A stretch of 49,661 nucleotides of DNA, taken from assembly GCA_964587555.1 (NCBI GenBank), contig CAZPLR010000010.1:1-49661 (forward strand), read 5' to 3'. Shown here one piece after another: positions 17,084 through 25,446 of the stretch. The position numbers and the translations under genes are program-made. The stretch comes from JAHHTP01 sp964587555 (GTDB lineage: Bacteria > Bacillota > Clostridia > Oscillospirales > Ruminococcaceae). Numbering within the stretch: position 1 is the stretch's first letter; each line of letters opens with the position of its first letter. Under the pieces are notes generated by a model. It searched no databases. It was not told the origin of the DNA and was given only the letters and a program-made list of their open reading frames with translations.

Positions 17084-17100
17084 AAAGGAGCATGAATCGT

Positions 17101-18531
17101 ATGAAACCATCCTATGAATCGCCGCTTGGCAGCCGTTATGCAAGCAAGGAGATGCAGTACATTTTTTCTCCGGATTATAAGTTTCGCACTTGGCATAAGC
17201 TGTGGGTAGCGCTCGCCAGAGCTGAGCATCGGCTTGGGCTGAACGTGACCGAGGAGCAGATCATGGAGCTGGAGGAGCATATTGACGAGATCGATTATGA
17301 AACGGCGGCCGCAAGAGAAAAGCTGGTGCGCCACGACGTGATGTCGCATGTTTACGCTTACGGCAAGCAGTGTCCAAAGGCGGCGGGCATCATCCATTTG
17401 GGCGCGACCTCCTGCTATGTCGGGGATAATACCGACATTATCACAATGCGGGACGCGCTTTTCTTGGTGCGCAGAAAGCTTGTCAATGTGATCGATCTGC
17501 TGGCGAAATTCGCCGGACAGTATAAGGATATGCCTTGTCTTGCCTACACCCATCTCCAGCCGGCGCAGCTGACCACGGTCGGCAAGCGCGCAGCGTTATG
17601 GTGCAACGAGTTTGTGATGGATCTGCATGAGGTCGAGTACCGCATCTCCACGCTGAAGCTGCTTGGCTCCAAGGGAACGACCGGAACGCAGGCAAGCTTT
17701 ATGGAGCTGTTTGAGGGCGATACCGATAAGATCCATCAGATGGAGGAGATGATCTGCGAGGAGATGGGCTTTGAGGGGGTTGTGCCGGTTTCCGGACAGA
17801 CCTATTCCCGCAAGGTTGATTCCTATGTGCTGAACACCCTTTCCGGCATTGCGCAGAGCGCCTCAAAATTCTCCAACGACCTGCGTATTCTTGCAAACTT
17901 CAAGGAGATGGAGGAGCCGTTTGAGAAAAACCAGATTGGTTCCTCTGCGATGCCGTATAAGCGCAATCCAATGCGCTGCGAGCGCATCACCTCGCTCTCG
18001 CGCTATGTAATGTGCGACTCGCTTAACCCGATGTTCACCGCCGCGACACAGTGGTTTGAGCGCACACTAGACGACTCTGCCAACAAACGCATTTCGGTTT
18101 CAGAGGCGTTCTTGGCTGTCGACGCGATTTTGATGATTATGATTAACGTTTGCGACGGGCTTGTCGTTTATCCGAAGATCATCGCACAGCGCATGACGCG
18201 GGAGCTGCCGTTTATGGCGACTGAAAACATCATGATGGAGGCGGTTAAAAAGGGCGGAAACCGGCAGGAACTGCACGAGCGCCTGCGCCAGCATTCGATT
18301 GCTGCGGCGCGCGTCGTCAAGGAGGAGGGCGGCGAAAATGATCTGGTCGACCGCATTGCCTCCGATCCGGCGTTTGGTTTGAGCAAGGAAGAGATCGTTG
18401 CGGTGCTCAAGCCGGAGAATTTCATCGGCCGCTGTGTGCAGCAGGTGGATGAGTTTATCGAAACCGAGGTTGCGCCGGTCCGCGCGGCATATGCCGACGT
18501 ATTAGGCGAAAAGGCGGAGCTGTCGGTATGA
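17101..18531 (+). CDS. purB: Adenylosuccinate lyase
   Basis: PurB catalyses two fumarate-releasing steps in purine synthesis (SAICAR to AICAR, adenylosuccinate to AMP). The fumarase/aspartase superfamily signature SSAMPYKRNPMRCERI is intact, as are the catalytic-His regions ATSCYVGDNTD and THLQPAQLTTVG. The start at 17101 is chosen because AGGAG (17086-17090) is 10 bases away; an ATG at 17092 is only 1 base from it. At 476 residues it is normal for the longer Clostridia type. It overlaps the HAD gene by 4 bases. Confidence 0.96.
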   Translation: MKPSYESPLGSRYASKEMQYIFSPDYKFRTWHKLWVALARAEHRLGLNVTEEQIMELEEHIDEIDYETAAAREKLVRHDVMSHVYAYGKQCPKAAGIIHLGATSCYVGDNTDIITMRDALFLVRRKLVNVIDLLAKFAGQYKDMPCLAYTHLQPAQLTTVGKRAALWCNEFVMDLHEVEYRISTLKLLGSKGTTGTQASFMELFEGDTDKIHQMEEMICEEMGFEGVVPVSGQTYSRKVDSYVLNTLSGIAQSASKFSNDLRILANFKEMEEPFEKNQIGSSAMPYKRNPMRCERITSLSRYVMCDSLNPMFTAATQWFERTLDDSANKRISVSEAFLAVDAILMIMINVCDGLVVYPKIIAQRMTRELPFMATENIMMEAVKKGGNRQELHERLRQHSIAAARVVKEEGGENDLVDRIASDPAFGLSKEEIVAVLKPENFIGRCVQQVDEFIETEVAPVRAAYADVLGEKAELSV

Positions 18532-19343
18532 TCAGGCTTGCTGCAAGCGATGTGGACGGCACGCTGCTTGACCGGTCGCACAAGCTTCCGCCTGATTTCT
18601 GGGAAGTGGTGGATGCGCTGCGGGAAAAGGACGTTTGCTTTGCGATTGCCAGCGGGCGATCTTATGTCGCGCTGCGCCAGAATTTTCAGCCGTCCCCGCA
18701 GAAGCTTGCGCTGATCTGTGATAACGGCGCGTGCGTCGTGTTGAAAGGCGAGATGATTTATCAGGATACGATGGCGCATGACAGCTTTGTTTCGCTGGTG
18801 CGCTGCACGGAAGAATACAGCTGTTCCCGTCATACCGATGATGCACAGCAGATCAAGCTTCTGCTCTGCGGTGTGAACGGCACCTATCATCTGGATTACG
18901 GCGACGCCTATGCCAAGGAGATTGGACTTTACTACAACAATCGGGTGCAGGTGGAGGACTTGGCTGCGGTGCAGGACGAAATTTATAAGCTTGCAATCTA
19001 CGATCCGCTGAATCCGCAGTCCGGGAGCGAGAAATTCCTATCGGCGCAGTTTCCAAATTTTTCGTTTCAGGTCAGCGGCGAATTTTGGATGGACGTGATG
19101 AATCAGGGCACCGATAAAGGAAAGGCGCTTGCGATGCTGCAAAAGCGTTTGGGTGTTTCCTATGAGGAAACCGCTGCTTTTGGCGACTATTACAATGACC
19201 TTTCTCTGTTTCGCGAAGCGTATTACAGCTACTGCATGGCAAATGGAGAGGACGGCGTCAAAGCGCACGCGCGGTTTATCGCGCCGTCCAACGCGGAATA
19301 TGGCGTCACCGAAACCTTAAAGCGTTTATGCGGGATCGGATGA
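18528..19343 (+). CDS. HAD-superfamily (Cof-type) hydrolase
   Basis: This 271-residue protein is a type IIB HAD phosphatase. Motif I is ASDVDGTLLDRSHKLP (nucleophile and acid Asp), motif II is AIASGRSYVAL, and motifs III/IV are DKGKALAMLQKRLG and AFGDYYNDLSLF. Cof-type enzymes dephosphorylate sugar phosphates, FMN or pyridoxal phosphate; the substrate cannot be called here. The start overlaps the purB stop (ATGA), so translation is coupled. Confidence 0.9.
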   Translation: MIRLAASDVDGTLLDRSHKLPPDFWEVVDALREKDVCFAIASGRSYVALRQNFQPSPQKLALICDNGACVVLKGEMIYQDTMAHDSFVSLVRCTEEYSCSRHTDDAQQIKLLLCGVNGTYHLDYGDAYAKEIGLYYNNRVQVEDLAAVQDEIYKLAIYDPLNPQSGSEKFLSAQFPNFSFQVSGEFWMDVMNQGTDKGKALAMLQKRLGVSYEETAAFGDYYNDLSLFREAYYSYCMANGEDGVKAHARFIAPSNAEYGVTETLKRLCGIG

Positions 19344-19356
19344 TGGGAGAGATGGT

Positions 19357-19947
19357 ATGAAACTGCTTATTTTATTTGGAAGCGGCGCGGTGGGGAAGAT
19401 GACAGTCGGACAGGAACTGACCAAGATCACCGATTTGCGGCTGTTTCACAATCACATGGCGATCGAGCCGGTGATTGAAATCTTCGGCGGCTACCACCGT
19501 CGCGCGGTGGATCGGATCCGGGATGTGATCTTTGAGGAGTTTGCCGCTTCAGAAAACTATGGGCTGATTTTCACCTATATGTGGGCGTTGGACGAGCAGT
19601 CCGATTGGGACTATATCGCGCACATCCGGCAGATTTTTGCCCCTTACGGCACAGAGGTATATTTTGCGGAGCTTGTTGCACCGCAGTCGATACGCCTGCT
19701 GCGCAACGCAAGCGAAAATCGGCTGCAGCATAAGCCCTCCAAACGGGACGTGGAGCTTTCCGCTGTGCGGCTCAAAAATGAAGACAGCGGTTACCGGCTG
19801 GAAAGCAAAACGGGGGAGTTTACGGGTGAACGCTATCTCAGGATCGATAATTCCAATCTGACCGCCGCCAAGGCTGCGCAGAAAATCAAGGCGTATTTCG
19901 GCTTTACCAAGGAAGGAGAACAGTATGAACCAGATTACTCATCATGA
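19357..19947 (+). CDS. P-loop NTPase, shikimate kinase-like
   Basis: The 196-residue protein opens with a Walker A motif (LFGSGAVGKMTVGQEL) immediately after the first strand. The overall size and layout recall small P-loop kinases of the shikimate/adenylate kinase type; a possible lid or acceptor region is RLQHKPSKRDVEL. No substrate-defining motif is recognised, so the function is unknown. It lies 13 bases after the HAD gene, with a GGGAGAG site, and overlaps the cupin start by 23 bases. Confidence 0.75.
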   Translation: MKLLILFGSGAVGKMTVGQELTKITDLRLFHNHMAIEPVIEIFGGYHRRAVDRIRDVIFEEFAASENYGLIFTYMWALDEQSDWDYIAHIRQIFAPYGTEVYFAELVAPQSIRLLRNASENRLQHKPSKRDVELSAVRLKNEDSGYRLESKTGEFTGERYLRIDNSNLTAAKAAQKIKAYFGFTKEGEQYEPDYSS

Positions 19948-20278
19948 GGACAGAGTATTGACCGTGAATCCAAATAAAGCGGGCGGAAAGGGTCATGTGG
20001 ATATTGAGCATCTGATCTCGGATGCGCAGAAAAACGATAAGACCAAGCTGTTTGCCCGCGTGGTGATCGCGCCGGGATGCAGTCTTGGTTATCATGAGCA
20101 TCATGGGGAAAGTGAAACCTACTACATCCTCTCCGGCGTAGGGGAATATAATGACAATGGGAAGATTGTCACAGTTAAATCGGGCGACGTCACCTTTACT
20201 CCGGACGGCTGCGGTCATGGCATGGAGAATTGCGGCGATGAGGACATTGTCTTTATCGCGCTGATTCAGAAGAATTGA
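19925..20278 (+). CDS. Small cupin-domain protein
   Basis: The 117-residue single-domain cupin has motif 1 YHEHHGESETYYILSGVG (metal ligands HxH and E) and motif 2 FTPDGCGHGMEN (fourth His). Such proteins often bind a metal and a small molecule or sugar; the role here is unknown. The start at 19925 has GGAAGGAG 7 bases upstream, inside the preceding gene, which supports the 23-base overlap. A strong terminator follows. Confidence 0.88.
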   Translation: MNQITHHEDRVLTVNPNKAGGKGHVDIEHLISDAQKNDKTKLFARVVIAPGCSLGYHEHHGESETYYILSGVGEYNDNGKIVTVKSGDVTFTPDGCGHGMENCGDEDIVFIALIQKN

Positions 20279-20285
20279 CAAAAAG

Positions 20286-20344
20286 AAACGGCATTCTTTT
20301 CCCAAACGCGCCGTTGCGAAATGGGGAAGAGAAGCCGTTTTTCG
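20286..20344 (+). terminator. Long-stem terminator after the cupin gene
   Basis: AAACGGC plus TTCTTTTCCC on the left pairs with GGGGAAGAGAA plus GCCGTTT on the right, giving a stem of about 17 bp with a 19-base loop and ending in a run of T. It closes the rex-to-cupin run of genes. Confidence 0.75.
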
Positions 20345-20471
20345 CTTGTCCGGCGGCATAGCCGGCGCCCTGCCGCGCTGTGATGTGGATCGCTGGATTT
20401 CATGACAGTCTGCGCCAAAGATGATGTACGGTTCGCCTTCAAAAGACGGAACGGAAATAAGGTCATAAAGG
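20345..20471 (-). other. Non-coding stretch with a possible short coding remnant
   Basis: No intact gene. On the minus strand one frame reads EEFLYDLISVPSFEG and then EPYIIFGADCHEIQ, from the hairpin at 20472-20503 leftwards. The amino-acid run looks protein-like but has no start signal and no recognised family. It may be the decayed end of a lost gene. Confidence 0.3.
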
Positions 20472-20505
20472 AACTCCTCGCTGCCTATAGGCGGCGAGGA
20501 GTTTT
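20472..20505. terminator. Stable hairpin, likely bidirectional terminator
   Basis: AACTCCTCGCTGCC (20472-20485) and GGCGGCGAGGAGTT (20490-20503) form a 14-bp stem (one G-U pair) with a TATA tetraloop, with a T tract on the plus strand. It would stop minus-strand transcription from aroF and the GNAT remnant. Confidence 0.8.
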
Positions 20506-20509
20506 CTGT

Positions 20510-20690
20510 TTGCTTTTTCCGATAAACCGGGAGTGGTTTTCGTCTCTTTCGTAAACCATTCTGATTTCTGTATTGGGCGTGCCAAGCATGATTTCCGATT
20601 CTGTTCCGTCAAGACGAAATCCATATCTTTTGTAGAAACGGATCGCTCTTTTTGCCATGCCGCCTATGCCTATAAGAATACGATTTATAT
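20510..20690 (-). pseudogene. C-terminal remnant of a GNAT acetyltransferase
   Basis: The minus strand encodes AKRAIRFYKRYGFRLDGTE and then SEIMLGTPNTEIRMVYERDE, the typical last third of a GNAT N-acetyltransferase (AIxFYxxxGF motif). The acetyl-CoA-binding part and a proper start are missing, and its upstream end runs into the aroF 3' end. It is a decayed fragment, not a functional gene. Confidence 0.7.
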
Positions 20691-20704
20691 TTGGCTTTGT
20701 GTGA

Positions 20705-21733
20705 TTACCAAAGGTCTGCCAGCTCAAGAATCAGTCTTTCGGTCTTTTCCCAGCCTAAGCAAGGGTCGGTGATGGACTGCCCGTAGACACCGCCGCATGG
20801 CTTTTGCGCACCGTCCACGAGGTAGCTTTCAATCATAAAGCCACGCACCATCTTCGCAATGTCCGCATTGTGACGGCAGGAGTGCAAAACCTCCTTGCTG
20901 ATACGCACCTGCTCGTTGTACTGCTTTCCGGAGTTGGCGTGATTGCAATCTACGAGCAGACCAATGTTTTCCAGCCCTCTTGCCGCGTATAGCTCATAAA
21001 GCTGCACCAAATCCTCGTAGTGGTAGTTCGGAATGCTCTGCCCGTGTTTGTTCATGTAGCCGCGCAGGATGGCGTGTGCCATTGGATTGCCGTTAGAAAC
21101 GACCTCCCAGCCGCGATAAAGGAAGGTGTGGCTGATCTGCGCCGCCTTAATTGCGTTGAGCATGACCGAAAGGTCGCCGCCGGTCGGGTTCTTCATGCCG
21201 ACCGGAATGTCTAATCCGGAAGCGGTTAGACGGTGCTGCTGGTTTTCCACCGAACGCGCGCCGACAGCGACATAGCCGAGCAGATCGGAAAGATAGCGGT
21301 GATTTTCCGGATAAAGCATCTCGTCCGCACAGGTAAAGCCGGTTTCGACAATCGCGCGGGTATGCAGCTTACGGATCGCGATCAAGCCTTCGAGCATGTC
21401 CTCCGGCTTTTGCGGGTCAGGCTGAGTCGCCATTCCCTTGTAGCCCTCGCCGGTGGTGCGCGGCTTATTGGTGTAGATACGCGGAACGATCAGGATTTTG
21501 TCCTTAACTTGGCTGTCGATGCGCTTTAAGCGGTGGATATATTCCATCACCGCATCTTCGCGGTCGGCGGAGCACGGCCCGATAACCAGTACCATGCGGC
21601 TGTCTTTTCCGGTGAAGCAGTCGGCGATCTCCTTGTTTCTTTTTGCGATGATCTCAACCGTGCGGTCGGAGATTGGGAATTGCTCCTTGATAGTCATCGG
21701 GATTGGAAGCTTCCGCAGAAAATTCATGTTCAT
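20705..21733 (-). CDS. aroF: 3-deoxy-7-phosphoheptulonate synthase (DAHP synthase, class I)
   Basis: The 342-residue protein is an AroF/G/H-type DAHP synthase, the first step of aromatic amino acid synthesis (phosphoenolpyruvate plus erythrose 4-phosphate). Diagnostic stretches are VLVIGPCSADRED, RIYTNKPRTTGEGYKG (PEP-binding), GARSVENQQHR, and LLVDCNHANSGK (metal ligands). Which aromatic amino acid inhibits it cannot be told, so the symbol is generic. The start has an AAAGGA site 9 bases upstream. It is transcribed alone from the candidate promoter at 21805-21833. Confidence 0.95.
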   Translation of the reverse strand: MNMNFLRKLPIPMTIKEQFPISDRTVEIIAKRNKEIADCFTGKDSRMVLVIGPCSADREDAVMEYIHRLKRIDSQVKDKILIVPRIYTNKPRTTGEGYKGMATQPDPQKPEDMLEGLIAIRKLHTRAIVETGFTCADEMLYPENHRYLSDLLGYVAVGARSVENQQHRLTASGLDIPVGMKNPTGGDLSVMLNAIKAAQISHTFLYRGWEVVSNGNPMAHAILRGYMNKHGQSIPNYHYEDLVQLYELYAARGLENIGLLVDCNHANSGKQYNEQVRISKEVLHSCRHNADIAKMVRGFMIESYLVDGAQKPCGGVYGQSITDPCLGWEKTERLILELADLW

Positions 21734-21804
21734 AATATAGCATCCTTTCTTTATTGCCGGTGGGTTATTGCCGGAAAACCCTCTTTCTCTTTGCTGTATT
21801 TTTT

Positions 21805-21833
21805 ATCATAGCATAAATTGCGCAAAAACGCAA
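21805..21833 (-). promoter_or_regulatory. Candidate promoter of the DAHP synthase gene
   Basis: On the minus strand TTGCGT (21828-21833) and TATGAT (21805-21810) are spaced by 17 bases. This gives a leader of about 65 bases. Confidence 0.5.
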
Positions 21834-21892
21834 TACCTTTTCCCGGATTTCCTCTTTCTTCTCTTTACAAAAGGGGTATGGAGTCAAACGGA

Positions 21893-21929
21893 AATAAAAA
21901 ACGCGGATCGGCATTTTGCCGATCTGCGT
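21893..21929 (-). terminator. Terminator downstream of the minus-strand membrane protein gene
   Basis: Two 13-base arms (21901-21913 and 21917-21929) pair with a 3-base loop and one G-U pair. On the minus strand the stem is followed by a T-rich run (complement of 21893-21902). A weaker T tract lies on the plus strand. Confidence 0.75.
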
Positions 21930-21975
21930 TTGCTTTTTGATGGAAACTGTAGCAGGCGCTGGATTGCGCGTTTAT
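21930..21975 (-). repeat. Diverged copy of the 3' end of the PPC-like gene
   Basis: About 46 bases here match 22672-22719, the last 16 codons and stop of the secreted PPC-like protein, with roughly 85 percent identity by eye and a 2-base length difference. The copy lies beyond the membrane protein gene, as if an older copy of the 3' end, or a second PPC-like gene, had been lost here. Confidence 0.65.
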
Positions 21976-22079
21976 CGGTTTTCTTACGGAAAAAGTGTTC
22001 GAAGAAATGCAGAAAGATTATTTCTGCTCCATTTTTACGGAATCATGAAACAGTTGACCTTATTTCGTCATTCCGCCTT

Positions 22080-22653
22080 TTACGGCACTTTTGCTCCGGC
22101 ACGTCGGGACAATGCTTTTTCGATTAAAACTACCGCGACGCAAATAAAAATACANNNNNNNNNNNNNNNNNNNNNNNNNNNNNNNNNNNNNNNNNNNNNN
22201 NNNNNNNNNNNNNNNNNNNNNNNNNNNNNNNNNNNNNNNNNNNNNNNNNNNNNNACTGAAATCTCCGAAAGAACGGAAAGCAGGAAGCAGCATGCACAGC
22301 AAACATAGCAAATGATAGATCACATAAAGGATGCTTCCGGCATACAGCAAATTTAATACTTTGACGTACCGTCCCGTTTTGTGGTGTAAGAACAGCAAGA
22401 TCCAAATTACGGCAACTAAGACAATGACTCTGCCGCCAATGCCGGCAAACAGTTTTCGCGCTACAGCAATTAAGATCGCAGCATAATCGTAATTGTGTGT
22501 GTGTGGGAGGATATCTCTGTTTTGTAAAATGAAAGCGTAGTATTTTATTTTTCCGACAATATTCCAATTCCATATTGCTTCGATAATATACCATATTGCG
22601 CACATAATGGGGAATAACCTAAACAGACCGCCTTTTTTGTTCTCCTGTCTCAT
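22080..22653 (-). CDS. Hypothetical polytopic membrane protein, interrupted by a gap
   Basis: The start has AAGGAG 8 bases upstream. The N-terminal part has about three hydrophobic helices (LFPIMCAIWYIIEAIW, VIVLVAVIWILLFLHH, ILYVIYHLLCLLCMLL). After the 100-N gap the best frame gives CIFICVAVVLIEKALSRRAGAKVP and a stop at 22080, a last membrane helix with a basic tail. This frame differs from the one that would continue straight across the N run, so the true gap is not a multiple of three away from 100. No family is recognised. It lies 15 bases after the PPC-like gene and may be co-transcribed. Confidence 0.6.
22155..22254. other. Assembly gap (100 N)
   Basis: Exactly 100 N of unknown true length, inside the minus-strand membrane protein gene. 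Confidence 0.99.
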
Positions 22654-22668
22654 ACAAATTTCTCCTTT

Positions 22669-23871
22669 TTATTGCTTTTTGATGGAGATGCTGTAATAGG
22701 CGCTGGACTGCGCGTTTGTCTTATACAGCTTGATGTAGTAGGTCCCCTTTGAGAAGGTGCCGCTGGTAGAAAGCTCGTTTTTGCCGTTGTAGATGTTGTT
22801 GTAGCCGCCGATGACCGTGCTGCCGTTTGCACTGGAAACCTCAAGATATACGGAAGAATCCGCTTGGGTTGTAATGCTGATCGTAAAGGCGGTCGCCTTG
22901 GTTAAGGTCAGCTTGTAGTAATCGTAGGCGTAAGTTTTGTCGGTTTGGGTCAGCAGCCCCTTCTTGGATTTGCCGCCGACTGTGAGCGCGGTCGCTTTGG
23001 ATTTGGAAGCGCCGGACTGGTCGGTGACGGCCTTGAAGGTGTACTTAAACGCGACGGTTTCCGTATTGTAGTCGTGGATTTTGATGTAGTAATAGCCCTT
23101 CTTGAGCGCGTAGGTCTTAGTGACGGAAAACCGCTTGCCGGTGGAATCCAGCGCAGTGGTGAGATAGCTGGTTTTGCTGATCGCTTTTTTGCTGCTGTTG
23201 AGCAGCTGCACGTTGAAATAGCTTTGATCCTCTCCGAAGGTCGCAAAGGTGAAGGTAACGACGCCCGGCTGGGTGACTGCGATTTTGTAGTACTGATCCG
23301 CTAAATCGCAGTCAAAGCCCGCGACATACCAGCCGTTTGCCTTGATGCTGCGGTTTGCCGCGCTGACCGCATAGCTGTAGACGGAGAGGTTGATCGTGGA
23401 ATTATCGCCGTAGTTACGACTCAAGCTTATTTTTAAATAAGCGGTTTGCGCCTGTTGCGGGGCGTAAACGTCACTGTCATACGGCGCGCTTTCGCTCAGA
23501 TAAAGCGAGTTACCGATTCTGGTCGTGCAGGCTTCGTCTGCATAAAGCTCTGCGGTTACAGAGGTAAACGGGGGGGTTCCTAAGACGCCCGCTTCGATGA
23601 CAAGCAGTTCCTTTGATTTGATTACGAACGGGATGATTTTTTCCTTTTCATCCGGCAGAAAAATGATGTCGTTCTGCGCGTACTCTTGATCCTTCCACTG
23701 CGCATAGGTAGCGGAATAGGATGGAGTAATCGTGACCGGCGTATCCTCCTCGCTTGGAGCAGGCGCAGTTTCGGCAAGCGCCGGTGCCGCCGCGAATGCC
23801 GCTGATCCGATCATTACGGCGGAGAGCAAAACAGACAGCACGCGTTTTAGTTTGAGAAAGCGTTTCTTCAT
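22669..23871 (-). CDS. Secreted protein with PPC-like repeat domains
   Basis: The start at 23871 is chosen because it opens a classic signal peptide (MKKRFLKLKRVLSVLLSA, ending near ALAETAPA); the frame is open for 53 more codons upstream but these look non-coding. The 400-residue product has at least two beta-rich units like bacterial pre-peptidase C-terminal (PPC) domains: DQYYKIAVTQPGVVTFTF to KKGYYYIKIHDYNTE, and YDYYKLTLTKATAFTISI to KGTYYIKLYKTNAQSSAYY. There is no catalytic domain and no visible LPXTG sorting motif, so it is exported but the mode of attachment is unclear. It may bind carbohydrate or protein at the cell surface. Confidence 0.8.
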   Translation of the reverse strand: MKKRFLKLKRVLSVLLSAVMIGSAAFAAAPALAETAPAPSEEDTPVTITPSYSATYAQWKDQEYAQNDIIFLPDEKEKIIPFVIKSKELLVIEAGVLGTPPFTSVTAELYADEACTTRIGNSLYLSESAPYDSDVYAPQQAQTAYLKISLSRNYGDNSTINLSVYSYAVSAANRSIKANGWYVAGFDCDLADQYYKIAVTQPGVVTFTFATFGEDQSYFNVQLLNSSKKAISKTSYLTTALDSTGKRFSVTKTYALKKGYYYIKIHDYNTETVAFKYTFKAVTDQSGASKSKATALTVGGKSKKGLLTQTDKTYAYDYYKLTLTKATAFTISITTQADSSVYLEVSSANGSTVIGGYNNIYNGKNELSTSGTFSKGTYYIKLYKTNAQSSAYYSISIKKQ

Positions 23872-24021
23872 TTTAATTTCCCTTTCTAAAATGGATTTTG
23901 TTGGAAGTTCTCCAACTATTTTCATTATAGCATGATTTCGATCTGCCTGCAAGCCGATTGCGCGGGGTATCGGAAAATTTTTTCGGCGCTTCGGTGGGCA
24001 GCGCTTCTCTGTTTTCAACGG

Positions 24022-24050
24022 TTGTAACACAGGAAGAATTGTGCTATAAT
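24022..24050 (+). promoter_or_regulatory. Promoter of lysA
   Basis: TTGTAA (24022-24027) and TATAAT (24045-24050) with a 17-base spacer, about 40 bases before the lysA start. Confidence 0.75.
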
Positions 24051-24090
24051 AAATATAAAATACAAAAATCAGCGCGGAAAGGAAAAATAC

Positions 24091-25398
24091 ATGGAGGAAA
24101 AAAAGCTTGTCAGCCGCTCCTTATCCAATCGGGGCGGCAGACTATATATCAATGAATGGGACGCGGCGGAATTGGCGCAGTGCTACGGCACGCCGCTTTA
24201 TGTGATGGACGAGGATCTGATCCGCGAAAGCTGTCAGGCATATCAGCGCTCGCTTGACGAAAACTACAACGGGAACGGGCTGATCTGCTATGCGAGCAAG
24301 GCGTTCTGCTGCAAACAGATCTACCGTATCGTTCGCGAAGAGGGTCTGGGCGCAGACTGCGTTTCGCTGGGCGAGCTGTATACCGCCGAGGCGGTTGGTT
24401 TTGATCCGGAGCTTATCTGTTATCATGGCAATAATAAAACAAAAAAAGAGCTGACAGCAGCTCTGGAATATGGGGTCGGACGGATCGTTGTTGACAATCT
24501 TTCGGAGCTTATGCTGCTGGATCAGCTTGCCGGAGCGCACGGAGTAAAGCAGAAAATCCTGCTGCGGATCACACCCGGCATCTCAGCGCATACCCATGCG
24601 TTTATCCAAACCGGGCAGAATGATTCGAAATTCGGCTTTGCGATCGAGGGAGGTTTTGCGCTGGAAGCTGCAAGGCTCGCCGCAGCCTGCGGAAATCTTG
24701 ATTTTGCCGGGCTGCACTGCCACATCGGTTCTCAGATTTTTGATGCGGAGCCGTTTGAGGCGGCGGCAAAGGTGATGGTAGATTTCATGGCGCTCTGCAA
24801 GCAGGAATGCGGCGTTACCCTGCGCGAATGCGATTTGGGCGGCGGCTTTGGCATTCCGTATCTTGCCGCGGACGATCCGGTGGATTACAGCGCGTATATG
24901 CGCCGGGTGGCGGCGGTGATGAAGGAGGAAGCGGCAAAATCTGGGCTGCCTCTGCCGTTTGTTATCTTGGAGCCGGGACGTTCGATTGTCGGCAGCGCGG
25001 GAACCACGCTTTACGAGGTTGGAAACGTCAAAACCGTTCCGGGCGGGAAACAGTACGCTGCGGTCGACGGCGGGATGACGGATAATATCCGCCCGGCGCT
25101 TTATGAAGCGGAATATACATTCTATGCCGCTGAAAAAATGGATGAGCCGTGTGATACGGCATATACCATCGCCGGACGCTGCTGTGAAAGCGGCGATATC
25201 CTTGGCGCGCAGATTATGCTCCCGAAGCTGGAAAGCGGAGATATCCTCGCCGTCGCTGCGACCGGCGCGTATTGCTTTGCTATGAGCGGCAATTATAACC
25301 GTCTGCCGCGCCCGGGCGTGCTGTTTGTGCGGGAGGGAGAAATGTATATGGGCGTTTCTCCGCAGACCTTTGAGGAACTGATGCAGGATGATATTTGA
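24091..25398 (+). CDS. lysA: Diaminopimelate decarboxylase
   Basis: The 435-residue enzyme is a fold-type III PLP decarboxylase. It has the Schiff-base lysine in CYASKAFCC, the phosphate-binding HCHIGSQI and GGGFGIPY, the EPGRSIVG motif, and the active-site Cys in GRCCESGD, then YN near the C terminus. It makes lysine from meso-diaminopimelate in the cytosol. The start has an AAAGGA site 8 bases upstream. The sortase gene follows within 50 bases and may share its transcript. Confidence 0.95.
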   Translation: MEEKKLVSRSLSNRGGRLYINEWDAAELAQCYGTPLYVMDEDLIRESCQAYQRSLDENYNGNGLICYASKAFCCKQIYRIVREEGLGADCVSLGELYTAEAVGFDPELICYHGNNKTKKELTAALEYGVGRIVVDNLSELMLLDQLAGAHGVKQKILLRITPGISAHTHAFIQTGQNDSKFGFAIEGGFALEAARLAAACGNLDFAGLHCHIGSQIFDAEPFEAAAKVMVDFMALCKQECGVTLRECDLGGGFGIPYLAADDPVDYSAYMRRVAAVMKEEAAKSGLPLPFVILEPGRSIVGSAGTTLYEVGNVKTVPGGKQYAAVDGGMTDNIRPALYEAEYTFYAAEKMDEPCDTAYTIAGRCCESGDILGAQIMLPKLESGDILAVAATGAYCFAMSGNYNRLPRPGVLFVREGEMYMGVSPQTFEELMQDDI

Positions 25399-25446
25399 CC
25401 AAAAATGTCTGAAGATCCTGAATATGATATGGAAAGGAGATACCTG

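Noticed and set aside
23872..24030. A 53-residue N-terminal extension of the PPC-like protein
   Set aside because: The signal peptide begins at 23871; upstream codons look non-coding and would bury the signal sequence.
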